IMG/VR virus record: IMGVR_UViG_3300036829_000122
Location: 1 to 22,342 of that record
From: a virus
Length of the DNA: 22,342 bases
Strand: one strand, 5' to 3'
A program made the position numbers and the translations under genes. Shown here in pieces: positions 8,036 to 15,385 of the stretch; positions within the stretch are counted from its first letter, which is position 1, and the number at the start of each line of letters is the position of its first letter. Below the pieces are notes generated by a model. The model searched no databases. It saw only the letters and a list, made by a program, of their open reading frames with translations, and was not told the DNA's origin.

Positions 8036-8395
8036 ATGGAATACGCAATGATCCGTGAATCGGATGAAAAAAACCTGCGCGCCGAACGCCTGAGCGTCCT
8101 GGAGGCCGATCACTTCCGCAACGAGCTGGTCCTGGAGGATGCCGGTAGCGCCGAAGAGGCGCAGCATGCGCAGCGCGCGATGGACGATCTCACCCGGCGT
8201 ATGGCCGTGCATCGCGCGAAGCTCGGACTGGACTCGCAATCAGATGATGGCGCGCACGCGCTGCCCGAGCCGATGCCTGAAGCGATGCCCGAATCGGTCG
8301 CCCCGGCCGAGTCGCCCATCGGCACCGTGTCCGGCAACATCGGCGCGACTGGGGCCGATGTGGACGTTGAGCCCGCGCAGCCTTCGCTGGCCTAG
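8036..8395 (+). CDS. Small hypothetical helical protein after the tail fibre
   Basis: A 119-aa protein. The start ATG 8036 is fixed by a clear ribosome binding site, GGGAGGAA at 8020-8027. Residues 5-65 are charged and predicted helical (many Glu, Arg, Leu), a likely coiled coil; residues 70-119 are Pro/Glu/Met-rich and probably disordered, with repeats of the PEPMPEAMPES kind. There is no signal peptide or membrane segment. I do not recognise a family. It is cotranscribed with the fibre and the membrane proteins that follow, so it might be a fibre assembly factor or belong to the lysis cluster; neither can be shown. Confidence 0.7.
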   Translation: MEYAMIRESDEKNLRAERLSVLEADHFRNELVLEDAGSAEEAQHAQRAMDDLTRRMAVHRAKLGLDSQSDDGAHALPEPMPEAMPESVAPAESPIGTVSGNIGATGADVDVEPAQPSLA

Positions 8396-8397
8396 CC

Positions 8398-8796
8398 ATG
8401 CGCCGAGACCGGACGTCGCTGACCAGCCAGTGGTGGCTGTTGATCAGCTACATCCTGTTCGCGGCGTCTGGGCTTCTCGCGCTCACCGGCCCCTCTCCGG
8501 TCCTGTTGAAACAGGGCGGCCATGTCATCGCCGTGGTGTGGGGCATCTTCTGCCTGACCGGTGCGGCGCTGGGCGTGACGGGTCTGTTGCGCCGCAACAC
8601 AGTGATCGAATTGGTCGGTGACACGTTGGGCGCGTCGGCCACTCTCACATGGGCAGCGGCACTGATTATGCAGGCGCACGATGAGAGGAGTATCGGCTCG
8701 CTCACGGCCGCATGCCTGGCTGGCGTCCTCGTGGCGCACATCGGGCAGCGATGGAGTGACGCCAGACGTCAACGGCGTCCAGATAGAAAGGAATGA
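8398..8796 (+). CDS. Four-helix membrane protein, possible holin or lysis accessory
   Basis: A 132-aa hydrophobic protein with four predicted membrane helices at about residues 12-31, 42-64, 68-91 and 98-115, a short basic N-terminus and a strongly basic C-terminus (RRQRRPDRKE), which suggests both ends face the cytoplasm. ATG 8398 follows the previous stop by two bases. The stop overlaps the ATG of the next membrane protein (ATGA at 8793). It stands ahead of the endolysin in a run of membrane genes. Small multi-helix proteins here in actinophages are often holins or lysis regulators, but there is no motif that decides it, and the gene at 11406 is a competing holin candidate. Confidence 0.7.
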   Translation: MRRDRTSLTSQWWLLISYILFAASGLLALTGPSPVLLKQGGHVIAVVWGIFCLTGAALGVTGLLRRNTVIELVGDTLGASATLTWAAALIMQAHDERSIGSLTAACLAGVLVAHIGQRWSDARRQRRPDRKE

Positions 8797-9356
8797 GCGT
8801 GCTGCTCGCGAGCGCGGCCGACGCCTTCGGTGGTTCCTCCGGCATCCTCGGCTTCGTGCTCGGCGGCGGCCTGCTAACGGCCGTACTCGGCGGCTATCGC
8901 TTCCTCGTGAACTTCCGTGTCACGGAACGCGGCATGGCTCGTGATCGTGTTTCACAGGCAGTGAAGGCCGAGCAGGCCGAACGGCGCGCCCGGCAGAGAG
9001 TGGCTCGCGAGGCCAGTTTGTGGCAGGCGCGATGCGCTGACCTGGAGTACTTGCTCCGACAGCAGGGTGTTTCGATCCCCGCACTGAACGCGGAACTGTA
9101 CACATTGGCTTTCAGCGCGAACAGCCTGCCGGAGGAAGCCGCCCCACATCGCGGCAATGACGAGGACGATAGGCCCGCGCGCGGCAAGCGGGGCCATCGC
9201 GCGCGCAGTTATGAGGATGACGACCTGGACGTGGCTGACAATCGGCTGCGTCGCCAGGAGAAAGACGAGCGGCAGAATTTTCGCTCCCTAGTGAGCAGTG
9301 GCGCGAGCGAAGACGACGACACCGACGAGGGCACCGAGCAGGAAGGACGCGAATAA
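8793..9356 (+). CDS. One-helix membrane protein with long coiled coil
   Basis: A 187-aa protein with one membrane helix (about 17-38, Gly/Leu-rich), a helical, Arg/Glu/Ala-rich segment at 45-92 that looks like a coiled coil, and a highly charged tail with runs of Asp/Glu (EDDDLD, EDDDTDEGTEQEGRE), probably disordered. The topology resembles an inner-membrane spanin or a membrane-anchored scaffold, but spanins belong to Gram-negative systems and this host appears Gram-positive. It overlaps the previous gene by four bases and ends two bases before the collagen-like gene. I do not recognise a family. A role in lysis is inferred only from neighbours. Confidence 0.65.
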   Translation: MSVLLASAADAFGGSSGILGFVLGGGLLTAVLGGYRFLVNFRVTERGMARDRVSQAVKAEQAERRARQRVAREASLWQARCADLEYLLRQQGVSIPALNAELYTLAFSANSLPEEAAPHRGNDEDDRPARGKRGHRARSYEDDDLDVADNRLRRQEKDERQNFRSLVSSGASEDDDTDEGTEQEGRE

Positions 9357-9358
9357 TC

Positions 9359-10180
9359 ATGATGCCGGCAGCTCCGGAGGCGCCGGAGATCCCCACCGCT
9401 GGACACGGGGCACCTCCGGCCGTGACTCGACGGCGGTCGCATATCAGTGGCGCGGTCGGCCTGCTCGGCCTGATGGTCGTGTTGATCGCGGTCATCGCGG
9501 GTTACGTGATCAACCGTAGCCAGAACGAGCAGATCGATGCGAACGCCACCAGCAACTCAGCGTTGACCTCCGCGCTCAATCAGCAGAACGCGATCATCGG
9601 GCAGGTGTGCCAGGTCGCTGGTGGCCAGGTCAGTCGCAACACCCAGGCCGCCGAGGCGTGCGAGCGCGTCGCGAAAGGTCAGCCGGCCGTGGTCACCCCC
9701 ATCGTCGTCACAGGCCAGCCAGGCGCGACCGGGCCGAGCGGTATCGGTATCGACCACGTCGAACAGGACGGTCAGTGCTACATCAACGTGATCCTGACCA
9801 ATCACTCGACCTCGCGATTCGGCCCGTTCTGTGGTGTCGATGGCCAGCCCGGCGAGACCGGCCCGACCGGACCCACCGGTGAGACTGGGCCGGCCGGGCC
9901 CACCGGCGCGAACGGTGCCGACGGCCAGAACGGCGCCACCGGACCCCAGGGGGTCGGTATCGCCAGTCTCACCGACTCTTCGGATCGCTGCTACGTGACC
10001 GTGAACCTCACCAACGGCACCACGCAAACCCTCGGCCCATTCTGCGGATCTCCCGCCGCGAACATCACACTGACTCTCTCGGATGGCTCCGTGCAGGACT
10101 GCGCACGCTCCGGCGGCACCGACGACCAGCCGGACTACTCGTGCACTGTGCCGCCCCCACCGACCACAACGGGCCCGTAG
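9359..10180 (+). CDS. Membrane-anchored collagen-like protein
   Basis: A 273-aa protein with a basic cytoplasmic N-terminus (TRRRSH at 23-28), one membrane helix (about 31-51) and an exposed remainder. Collagen-type Gly-X-Y triplets occur at about 119-129 and, without a break, at 162-200 (GETGPTGPTGETGPAGPTG and onward). Each stretch is followed by a related 30-residue module with two cysteines: GQCYINVILTN...FGPFCG (about 130-159) and DRCYVTVNLTN...LGPFCG (about 200-230). A third, diverged Cys pair occurs at 248 and 262. The C-terminus is Pro/Thr-rich. Phage collagen-like proteins are usually fibres, whereas this one carries a membrane anchor and sits between lysis-type genes, so it may act on the outer face of the host membrane. 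ATG 9359 or 9362 could be used. Confidence 0.75.
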   Translation: MMPAAPEAPEIPTAGHGAPPAVTRRRSHISGAVGLLGLMVVLIAVIAGYVINRSQNEQIDANATSNSALTSALNQQNAIIGQVCQVAGGQVSRNTQAAEACERVAKGQPAVVTPIVVTGQPGATGPSGIGIDHVEQDGQCYINVILTNHSTSRFGPFCGVDGQPGETGPTGPTGETGPAGPTGANGADGQNGATGPQGVGIASLTDSSDRCYVTVNLTNGTTQTLGPFCGSPAANITLTLSDGSVQDCARSGGTDDQPDYSCTVPPPPTTTGP

Positions 10181-10205
10181 CGGCGCGTCATCCACGCAAG
10201 ACCGA

Positions 10206-10244
10206 CCTCCCGGGGGATGCTGATTCGCGATCACCCCAGGGAGG
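10206..10244 (+). promoter_or_regulatory. Hairpin hiding the endolysin ribosome binding site
   Basis: The left arm 10206-10215 (cctcccgggg) pairs with 10234-10244 (ccccagggagg) over ten base pairs, with one bulged A at 10238 and an 18-base loop. The right arm contains GGGAGG at 10239-10244, the ribosome binding site for the ATG at 10251. Within mRNA, the pairing would hide the site until it is melted. It occupies the only real gap in this part of the operon (10181-10250), where no promoter motif stands out. Confidence 0.6.
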
Positions 10245-10250
10245 ACACGC

Positions 10251-11396
10251 ATGGATTACGGCATTGACGTCAGTCACTACAACGCGATCTCGGACGCGAA
10301 TGCGGTCCGGGCAAACGGCATCACCTACGCCTGGTGCAAGGCGAGCCAGACGCTCACGGAGGACCCAACCTTCGCCGCGAAGGTCAATCAACTTCGCGCG
10401 GCCGGCATCGTCGTCGGCGCCTACTGCTTCCTGACCGGCTCGGCCTCGGTGGCCGCGCAGGCCGCCTATTTCCGGCAGGTGGCCGGTGACTCGGGCTGCC
10501 TGAGCAAGGGTGCCCTGTTGCCGATGATGGACATGGAGGACGCCAGCGTCCGCGCCAACGCGAACTCGATCGTGCCGTCATTCTTCGATGCCATCGGTGT
10601 CGAACCCCAGGACGTCTACGGCAACCTGGACTGGTGGAATAACGCGCTGAAGCCCGGCGATTGGGGCTCGCGCGACATCATCGGGCACATCGCGCGCTAC
10701 AACGGCAACCCCGGAAATCCGGGGTTCAGCTACCCGCGTATGGGTGTGCACCAGCACAGTGACGCTGGCGTCGTGCCCGGCATCCCCGGCAACGTCGATC
10801 GCGACGCGACCATGCCCGGTTTCGCACTCGCCCAGCTCTGCATCGGTGGCGTCGCCGTTGCCTCGCCGCCCGTGGTCAGCCCGCCGCCCGCACCGGTCAA
10901 CACGGGCGACACGTGGGTGGTCAAGTCAGGTGACACCCTGAGCCGGATCGCCTCACAGTGGGGCGTCACCGTCTCCGCGCTGGCCGCCACCAACGGCATC
11001 TCGAATCCCGATCTGATCCACGTCGGCCAGATCATCCACCGGCCCGGCAGCACCGGCGCGGCGCCCGCCCCGACCGCGTCCGGCGCGACCTACGTCGTGC
11101 GCTCCGGCGACACCCTGAGCGGGATCGCTTCACTGCACGGCACGAGCGTGGCCGTGCTGGTCGCGCTCAATCACATCGCCAACCCGGACCGCATCCAGGT
11201 CGGTCAGGTCATCACGCTGCCCACGGCTGGACCGGCTACGCCGCCCGCTGCCCGGGTATATGTGGTCCAGCCCGGTGACACGCTCGGCAAGATCGCCGCG
11301 AAGCTCGCCTACCCCGGTGGTTATGTCGCGCTGGCCGCCCGCAACGGGATCAGTAACCCGAACCTGATCAAGGTCGGCGAGCAGATCCACTACTAG
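10251..11396 (+). CDS. Endolysin: GH25 muramidase with three LysM repeats
   Basis: A 381-aa lysin that would cut the MurNAc-GlcNAc bond of peptidoglycan at the end of infection. Residues 1-200 are a glycosyl hydrolase 25 domain: GIDVSHYN with Asp6, then MDMED with Asp94 and Glu96 as the catalytic acids, and a later VDRD segment at 182-185. A Pro-rich linker leads to three LysM wall-binding repeats at about 222-265, 281-324 and 337-381, each with the typical SGDTL or PGDTL start and ISNPDLI-like middle. There is no signal peptide, so release probably depends on a holin. Start ATG 10251 has a good ribosome binding site at 10239-10244 that lies inside a hairpin. The holin candidate follows 10 bases downstream. 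Confidence 0.95.
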   Translation: MDYGIDVSHYNAISDANAVRANGITYAWCKASQTLTEDPTFAAKVNQLRAAGIVVGAYCFLTGSASVAAQAAYFRQVAGDSGCLSKGALLPMMDMEDASVRANANSIVPSFFDAIGVEPQDVYGNLDWWNNALKPGDWGSRDIIGHIARYNGNPGNPGFSYPRMGVHQHSDAGVVPGIPGNVDRDATMPGFALAQLCIGGVAVASPPVVSPPPAPVNTGDTWVVKSGDTLSRIASQWGVTVSALAATNGISNPDLIHVGQIIHRPGSTGAAPAPTASGATYVVRSGDTLSGIASLHGTSVAVLVALNHIANPDRIQVGQVITLPTAGPATPPAARVYVVQPGDTLGKIAAKLAYPGGYVALAARNGISNPNLIKVGEQIHY

Positions 11397-11405
11397 GGAA
11401 CCAGC

Positions 11406-11750
11406 ATGATCAGCAACTCCGACCTGATCAGCATGGTGCTCGGCACCTTGCTGCCGTGGCTGACCGGACTGGTCACCCGGACCACCGCGCACCCCAAGGT
11501 CAAGGGCGCTACCCTGTTCGCCCTCTCAGCCGCCAGTGCCGCGCTGACCGCCCTCGGCGCGGCACTGGCCACCGGGCAGGAGTTCGACTGGCGTTCCACC
11601 GTGTTCAGCGCATTGGCAACCTTCGTGGTTGGTCAGGCGTTGCACTCGGGTGTGTACCGTCATCTCGCGCAGTACCAGACCGTCGGCGCGACCGGCGGAT
11701 TCATCGGCGGTACCACGATCCCCGCTGTTGTACCTACCCCATCGAAGTGA
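11406..11750 (+). CDS. Holin candidate
   Basis: A 114-aa small membrane protein right after the endolysin. Hydrophobic segments lie at about 7-24, 33-56 and 65-80, the middle one Ala/Leu-rich (FALSAASAALTALGAALA), with a short Pro/Thr tail. Size, helix number and place next to the lysin match actinophage holins, which form membrane lesions so the lysin reaches the wall. The ribosome binding site is GGGAACC just after the endolysin stop. No family-specific motif is seen, so the call rests on topology and context. The four-helix protein at 8398-8796 is the alternative; both may work together, as in two-component holin systems. Confidence 0.7.
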   Translation: MISNSDLISMVLGTLLPWLTGLVTRTTAHPKVKGATLFALSAASAALTALGAALATGQEFDWRSTVFSALATFVVGQALHSGVYRHLAQYQTVGATGGFIGGTTIPAVVPTPSK

Positions 11751-11757
11751 GGACAGG

Positions 11758-12138
11758 ATGAGCGCCATTTCCGACGAGGTGAAAAACCTCGTGCAGCACA
11801 TCGAAGACGTCGCCGCGAAGGTCGGCAGCGAGCTCGGCGAGAAAGGCGCAGCCCTGCTCAACAAGCTGCGCGGCCAGGCGAGCGATCTCGAACAGCACGC
11901 CAAGGAGCAGGCGGGCGAAATCGAGGGCGACCTCAAGGCGGATGAATCCGAGGTCGCGGGCGACGTCAAGGAAGACGCCACCGAAGCCGAAGGCGACGTA
12001 CAGCAGGTTGCCAGCGACGCGACGGCCGACGCCGGCCAGGCCGCGCCCAGCACGCTCACCGTGAGTGCGCCACCGCAGCCCACCCCGACCATCCCCGCTG
12101 GCGTCCCGGCACCCGAATCGGGCCCCACCGCGTCCTGA
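11758..12138 (+). CDS. Acidic amphipathic-helix protein, unknown function
   Basis: A 126-aa protein starting at ATG 11758 after AGGACAGG. Residues 1-60 form long amphipathic helices (VKNLVQHIEDVAAKVGSEL), followed by Ala/Glu/Asp-rich heptad-like repeats to about residue 97 (ADESEVAGDVKEDATEAEGD), then a Pro-rich disordered tail. Composition resembles phasin, apolipoprotein or LEA-like helices that coat surfaces or stay flexible, but this is composition only. No membrane segment. It follows the holin candidate by seven bases and precedes a strong hairpin. Function not recognised. Confidence 0.65.
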   Translation: MSAISDEVKNLVQHIEDVAAKVGSELGEKGAALLNKLRGQASDLEQHAKEQAGEIEGDLKADESEVAGDVKEDATEAEGDVQQVASDATADAGQAAPSTLTVSAPPQPTPTIPAGVPAPESGPTAS

Positions 12139-12149
12139 GCCACCTCACC

Positions 12150-12192
12150 CGGCCCGGCCCGCGTGGCGCACTTGCCCACGCGCGCCGGGCCG
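12150..12192 (+). terminator. Long GC-rich hairpin, terminator-like or RNA-processing element
   Basis: Bases 12150-12166 pair with 12176-12192 over 17 positions with a single C-C mismatch (12159 against 12183), leaving a nine-base loop. It fills most of the 69-base gap between two small genes. There is no T-run after it, so it is not a standard intrinsic terminator; actinobacterial terminators often lack one. It may stop part of the late transcript or protect its 3' end. It also covers a GTG at 12163, which argues against starting the next gene there. Confidence 0.5.
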
Positions 12193-12207
12193 TGGTGCGC
12201 TATCGCC

Positions 12208-12579
12208 ATGACTGATGAGACTGCCCAGCAGGGCGACCCGCGTGACGAGCCCGGCCGTTTCGAAACCAAGGATCTCCCCGGTGGCTACGGCCCGGCCCAG
12301 ACCCCGGTAGCCACCACTCTGGGCCACAACCGGACCACCGATTCCCCGGACGAGTCGGGTGCGCTCGACGACGAAGCCATCGAAGGCGGCCAGCACGAAG
12401 CGCCGGCCGATGCGCCCAGCGTGAGTGAGGGTGGACCGACCAACGTCGAAAAGCAGGCGCAGACCGGCAACGAGCAGCCCGCGACTCCCGAGGTCGCCGA
12501 GCGCGAGCAGGCGGCGGAGACCGGTCAGCTCCACACTCCCGACACCACCTCGACCGACCCGGCCTCGGCGAGCACGTGA
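12208..12579 (+). CDS. Acidic low-complexity protein, unknown function
   Basis: A 123-aa protein rich in Glu, Asp, Gln, Thr, Pro and Ala, with almost no hydrophobic core and so probably disordered. ATG 12208 was chosen over GTG 12163 because the upstream start lies inside a 17-bp hairpin; the ribosome binding site is poor for either. Its stop overlaps the GTG of the next gene (GTGA at 12576), which supports translation. No motif is recognised. Together with the protein at 11758-12138 it makes two acidic disordered products after the holin. Confidence 0.55.
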   Translation: MTDETAQQGDPRDEPGRFETKDLPGGYGPAQTPVATTLGHNRTTDSPDESGALDDEAIEGGQHEAPADAPSVSEGGPTNVEKQAQTGNEQPATPEVAEREQAAETGQLHTPDTTSTDPASAST

Positions 12580-12926
12580 GCCGGTTTCCCCTGCCGAGCG
12601 TCAGCGACTCGGTGCACTATCGAGCGCACGGCACACCAGTGCGGCCTGATGGGTCGCAGGCGTACAAGCCGGTGTGCCGTGCGGCGATCGTGACCGAGGT
12701 CGGCGCGTGGATCACGGTCGAGACGACCGTGCCGCCCAGCTTCGACCGTAGTGAGGGCCGTCCAATTCGGATGGCTGAGCAATGGTTCTACGACGACGCG
12801 ATGGGACTGATGGTGGCCAACCCGACCGGCCAGTTCTTCAACCCTGCCGTCCCGTATCACTCGCCGCTCCAGCACGACGACTACGCGGGTGGCACCTGGC
12901 ATCCGACCGGTGAGTGTCACATCTAA
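12576..12926 (+). CDS. Conserved-type small actinophage protein, function unknown
   Basis: A 116-aa protein beginning at GTG 12576 on the previous stop. It contains DSVHYRAHGTPVRPDGSQ (about 11-28), CRAAIVTEVG (34-43), MVANPTGQFFNPAVPYH (about 79-95) and GGTWHPTGEC (105-114). From memory, small proteins with this layout (VHYxxHGTPVRPDGSQ, then NPTGxFF, then GGTWH) are common in actinobacteriophages and have no known role; this could not be checked here. It is the last rightward gene: its TAA at 12924-12926 overlaps the stop of the first leftward gene, with no terminator between them. Confidence 0.75.
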   Translation: MSRFPLPSVSDSVHYRAHGTPVRPDGSQAYKPVCRAAIVTEVGAWITVETTVPPSFDRSEGRPIRMAEQWFYDDAMGLMVANPTGQFFNPAVPYHSPLQHDDYAGGTWHPTGECHI

Positions 12927-13192
12927 ATCGGCGGTCGCCCATACCGCTGATGCGCCGTGCCCGACTCGAAGTACTCCAGATCGTGCACGGCGTCCATCAG
13001 GGCTCGCTGTGCGAGCCCTACCGACGTGCCGATCTCCGGTATGAAGCCAATGCAATCCTGCTCGGCCGCCCAGGTTCGTGCCATGTTCACCACCTGGGCG
13101 GCAAGCCGGTGCGCCGATCCAGCCGTCTCAATCGGCATGCTCATCATGATCTCTGGATTGCTGACAACCAGTCGAAGATGCCGTTGAGTCAT
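12923..13192 (-). CDS. Hypothetical helical protein at the end of the helicase operon
   Basis: An 89-aa protein from ATG 13192, overlapping the stop of the VRR-NUC gene by four bases (ATGA). It is mostly helical (MDAVHDLEYFESGTAH and AHRLAAQVVNMARTWAAEQ) with a single Cys and no membrane segment or recognisable domain. It reads as the last gene of the helicase-nuclease operon, so it may assist that machinery, but nothing in the sequence shows this. Its stop shares bases with the stop of the convergent gene. Confidence 0.65.
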   Translation of the reverse strand: MTQRHLRLVVSNPEIMMSMPIETAGSAHRLAAQVVNMARTWAAEQDCIGFIPEIGTSVGLAQRALMDAVHDLEYFESGTAHQRYGRPPI

Positions 13193-13632
13193 TGCCTACT
13201 CCCGGCGTGCCGTTCACAGACACAGCCGGGGTGCGCGAGATCAGGCACGTAGCCCGGTTCGCCGAGGTGATCGAGCAGGGCCATGATGTGCTCGTTGCTC
13301 CGGAACCAGCCGACCAGCGCGCCTGCCCGTGACCATCGGCGCAGCGCGGCGATTTGCGGCCCGGTCGGTTTGTTGCCCATCGCCTTGGCTTCGAGCTTGA
13401 TCGAGCGCCCTCGTACGCACGCGTCCACATCGGGCTCTCCCACGTTTCCCATAGCACCGCCATGGATTTTCCAGGCGTAGCCACCGATCGAACGAAGGTA
13501 CTGGATGCCTTCTTTCACGATTTCACGTTCTGGCTTGCGCCTCGGCGCGCTACCTTTGTTCAATGTCAAGCGGCGCAAGGCATCCGCGTTGTAGTCATCA
13601 TCTTCCGGTTGGTACATCTGCGCTACCGTCAT
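13189..13632 (-). CDS. VRR-NUC family nuclease (PD-(D/E)XK fold)
   Basis: A 147-aa protein with the full active-site pattern of VRR-NUC nucleases: Glu36 in the PEREIVKEGIQYL helix, Asp68 in GEPDVDA, and Glu81-x-Lys83 in IKLEAKAM, followed by PTGPQIAALRRW with Gln93. Stand-alone phage VRR-NUC proteins cut branched or flapped DNA and resemble Holliday-junction resolvases. It starts at ATG 13632, overlapping the helicase stop by four bases, so the two are made together and probably act on the same DNA structures. A C-terminal CVCERH segment (137-142) might bind metal. Family firm, exact substrate unknown. Confidence 0.9.
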   Translation of the reverse strand: MTVAQMYQPEDDDYNADALRRLTLNKGSAPRRKPEREIVKEGIQYLRSIGGYAWKIHGGAMGNVGEPDVDACVRGRSIKLEAKAMGNKPTGPQIAALRRWSRAGALVGWFRSNEHIMALLDHLGEPGYVPDLAHPGCVCERHAGSRQ

Positions 13633-15356
13633 GCGAACACCTCCAGCTCAGGCGGGATTATCTCCGCTGTCACCATGTGCCGGTTCGTCGCAGGCGCCAA
13701 CACTCGAAGTTCTTCGTACGCGCGGGTCATGGCCACATAGAACAACCGAACCGCATCGTCCACACCGTCTCGTGTGGACATTGATTTCACCGCCGCTCCG
13801 GAGATGTCCGGCGAGACGTAGACCACGTCACTAGCAGCACCTTTCACCGAATGGATGGTGCCCACCGTAATCATCGGCTGAACGTCCAAGGCTTGCGCGC
13901 CATGGGATCGAGCAACCTGGAGCGGGTAGCGAGCGACGTCCGATTTGGACGATAGTAGGTTGCGCTCCAGGAATTCCAAATTCGGCTCGACCGCGAGGCT
14001 CAACATCTCCTCGTCCTTGAACAACGCCGCGATCTCCTCGAACGGGATGATCGCGTTCGGCTCGAACCGGGCGGCGGCCGTCTTCGCGCCACGCACCATG
14101 CCGGCGTTCGACAGCTTGATCAGCTCGATCCAGGCTTGCACGTCGGCGCCGGTCCAGTCCCGCTCGCTCAGCGCGAGGAAGGCGCGCACCCGGTCCACGG
14201 TCGAGGTCGAGCCATCGCGGGTCGGTGGGCCGAGCGGGTTCCATCGCTGCTCGGCGGGACGGTACGGGTTATGGAAGGGCACCCCCTCGGCGCGCAGGTT
14301 GCCGATCAACTCCTCCAGCAGGTAGTTGCACGAGGCGATCACCATCACGGTCCGGCCGCGCTCGGTCTCCTCGACCATGTCCTTGATCAGCGACATGTCC
14401 TTGAGCTTGCGCTCAACTCGCCGCGCGATGCCGGGCACGACAGCGCCGTCCTCGGTCACGCGGGAGTGGTAGACCTTCTCCCGGCGCAGGCTCAACCGGC
14501 GCACCCACTGCTCGGCCACGGCCCGCACGGCCTCCGGTACCCGGTAGGACCGATCCAGTACGTGGTCGGTGACCCCCTCGCCGTGCAGGTTGAGCAGCGG
14601 TGCCGGGTCGCCCCCGCGCCATCGGTTGATTGCCTGGTCGTCGTCCATGCCGACCACCAGCCGCTTCGCGTGCGAACCCCAGGCCAGCGCGAGGCCGACC
14701 TCCAGGGGGGTCATGTCCTGCGCCTCGTCGATCACCAGGTAGTCCGGTCGTCCGGGGGCAGGTGTGCCCTCGGCGGCCATGGCCAGCGCTCCCTCTATCA
14801 TGTCCGTGAAATCGCAGGCGGCGGCGTCGCGTTTCCAGGCCGACCATTTTCCGGCGAACTCGCGCACGTTGGCCGGCCAGTCCTCCGGATCGATCCGCGC
14901 GGCGCGCAGGCGGTCCAGGGCGCCGATCAGCTCGTCTCCGGTGCGGGCCATCTCCGGGTCGACGCCCAGGGCGCCGCTGTCGCCGGACGGGCCGCCACCG
15001 CGCACGGACGGGGTGATGTTCAGCTCCGGCGAGACCTGCTCATTCCAGTCGCCCAGGATCTTGGTATCCAGGGCGACGTTGGGATTGCCCAGGGCACGGA
15101 AGGCGTGGGAATGCAGGGTTCCGATTGCACTATCGGGTGGCCGGAGTCCGGCGCCGTCGGCGGCGAAGCGACCACCGATCTCCTTGGCGGCCGTGGTAGA
15201 GAACGAGGCGATCAGTAGTGAATCAGGACCGTACTGCTTGACGGTGGACCGAACGCGTTCGGCCAGATAGCGCGTCTTGCCGGTACCCGGCGGACCCCAC
15301 ACGCGCAGCACGTCGCCGTCGTATGGGTCCTGGTCCGGAGCGATGGTGGATGCCAT
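13629..15356 (-). CDS. Superfamily 1 (UvrD/Rep-like) DNA helicase
   Basis: A 575-aa ATP-driven DNA helicase. Visible motifs in order: Walker A GPPGTGKT (21-28), motif Ia SFSTTAAKEI (51-60), TLHSHAF (80-86), motif II DEAQD (210-214), motif III GMDDDQAINRWRG (236-248), motif IV LDRSYRVPEAV (267-277), motif V VGTIHSVKGA (about 498-507) and motif VI LFYVAMTRAYEEL (about 538-550). It is shorter than cellular UvrD (about 720 aa) and has no nuclease domain of its own. It starts at ATG 15356 behind GGGAGGG, and it is coupled to the VRR-NUC gene, so helicase and nuclease are probably used together in replication, repair or recombination. DNA for the C-terminal part is noticeably less GC-rich. Confidence 0.93.
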   Translation of the reverse strand: MASTIAPDQDPYDGDVLRVWGPPGTGKTRYLAERVRSTVKQYGPDSLLIASFSTTAAKEIGGRFAADGAGLRPPDSAIGTLHSHAFRALGNPNVALDTKILGDWNEQVSPELNITPSVRGGGPSGDSGALGVDPEMARTGDELIGALDRLRAARIDPEDWPANVREFAGKWSAWKRDAAACDFTDMIEGALAMAAEGTPAPGRPDYLVIDEAQDMTPLEVGLALAWGSHAKRLVVGMDDDQAINRWRGGDPAPLLNLHGEGVTDHVLDRSYRVPEAVRAVAEQWVRRLSLRREKVYHSRVTEDGAVVPGIARRVERKLKDMSLIKDMVEETERGRTVMVIASCNYLLEELIGNLRAEGVPFHNPYRPAEQRWNPLGPPTRDGSTSTVDRVRAFLALSERDWTGADVQAWIELIKLSNAGMVRGAKTAAARFEPNAIIPFEEIAALFKDEEMLSLAVEPNLEFLERNLLSSKSDVARYPLQVARSHGAQALDVQPMITVGTIHSVKGAASDVVYVSPDISGAAVKSMSTRDGVDDAVRLFYVAMTRAYEELRVLAPATNRHMVTAEIIPPELEVFA

Positions 15357-15385
15357 GCCTCGCCCTCCCAGAGCGGTTATGTTCG

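Noticed and set aside
8793-9356. Inner-membrane spanin
   Set aside because: Topology fits, but no outer-membrane lipoprotein partner is present and the lysin and other signs point to a Gram-positive host.
14136-15218. Long plus-strand open frame opposite the helicase (about 360 codons)
   Set aside because: High-GC antisense shadow; the opposite strand carries all helicase motifs.
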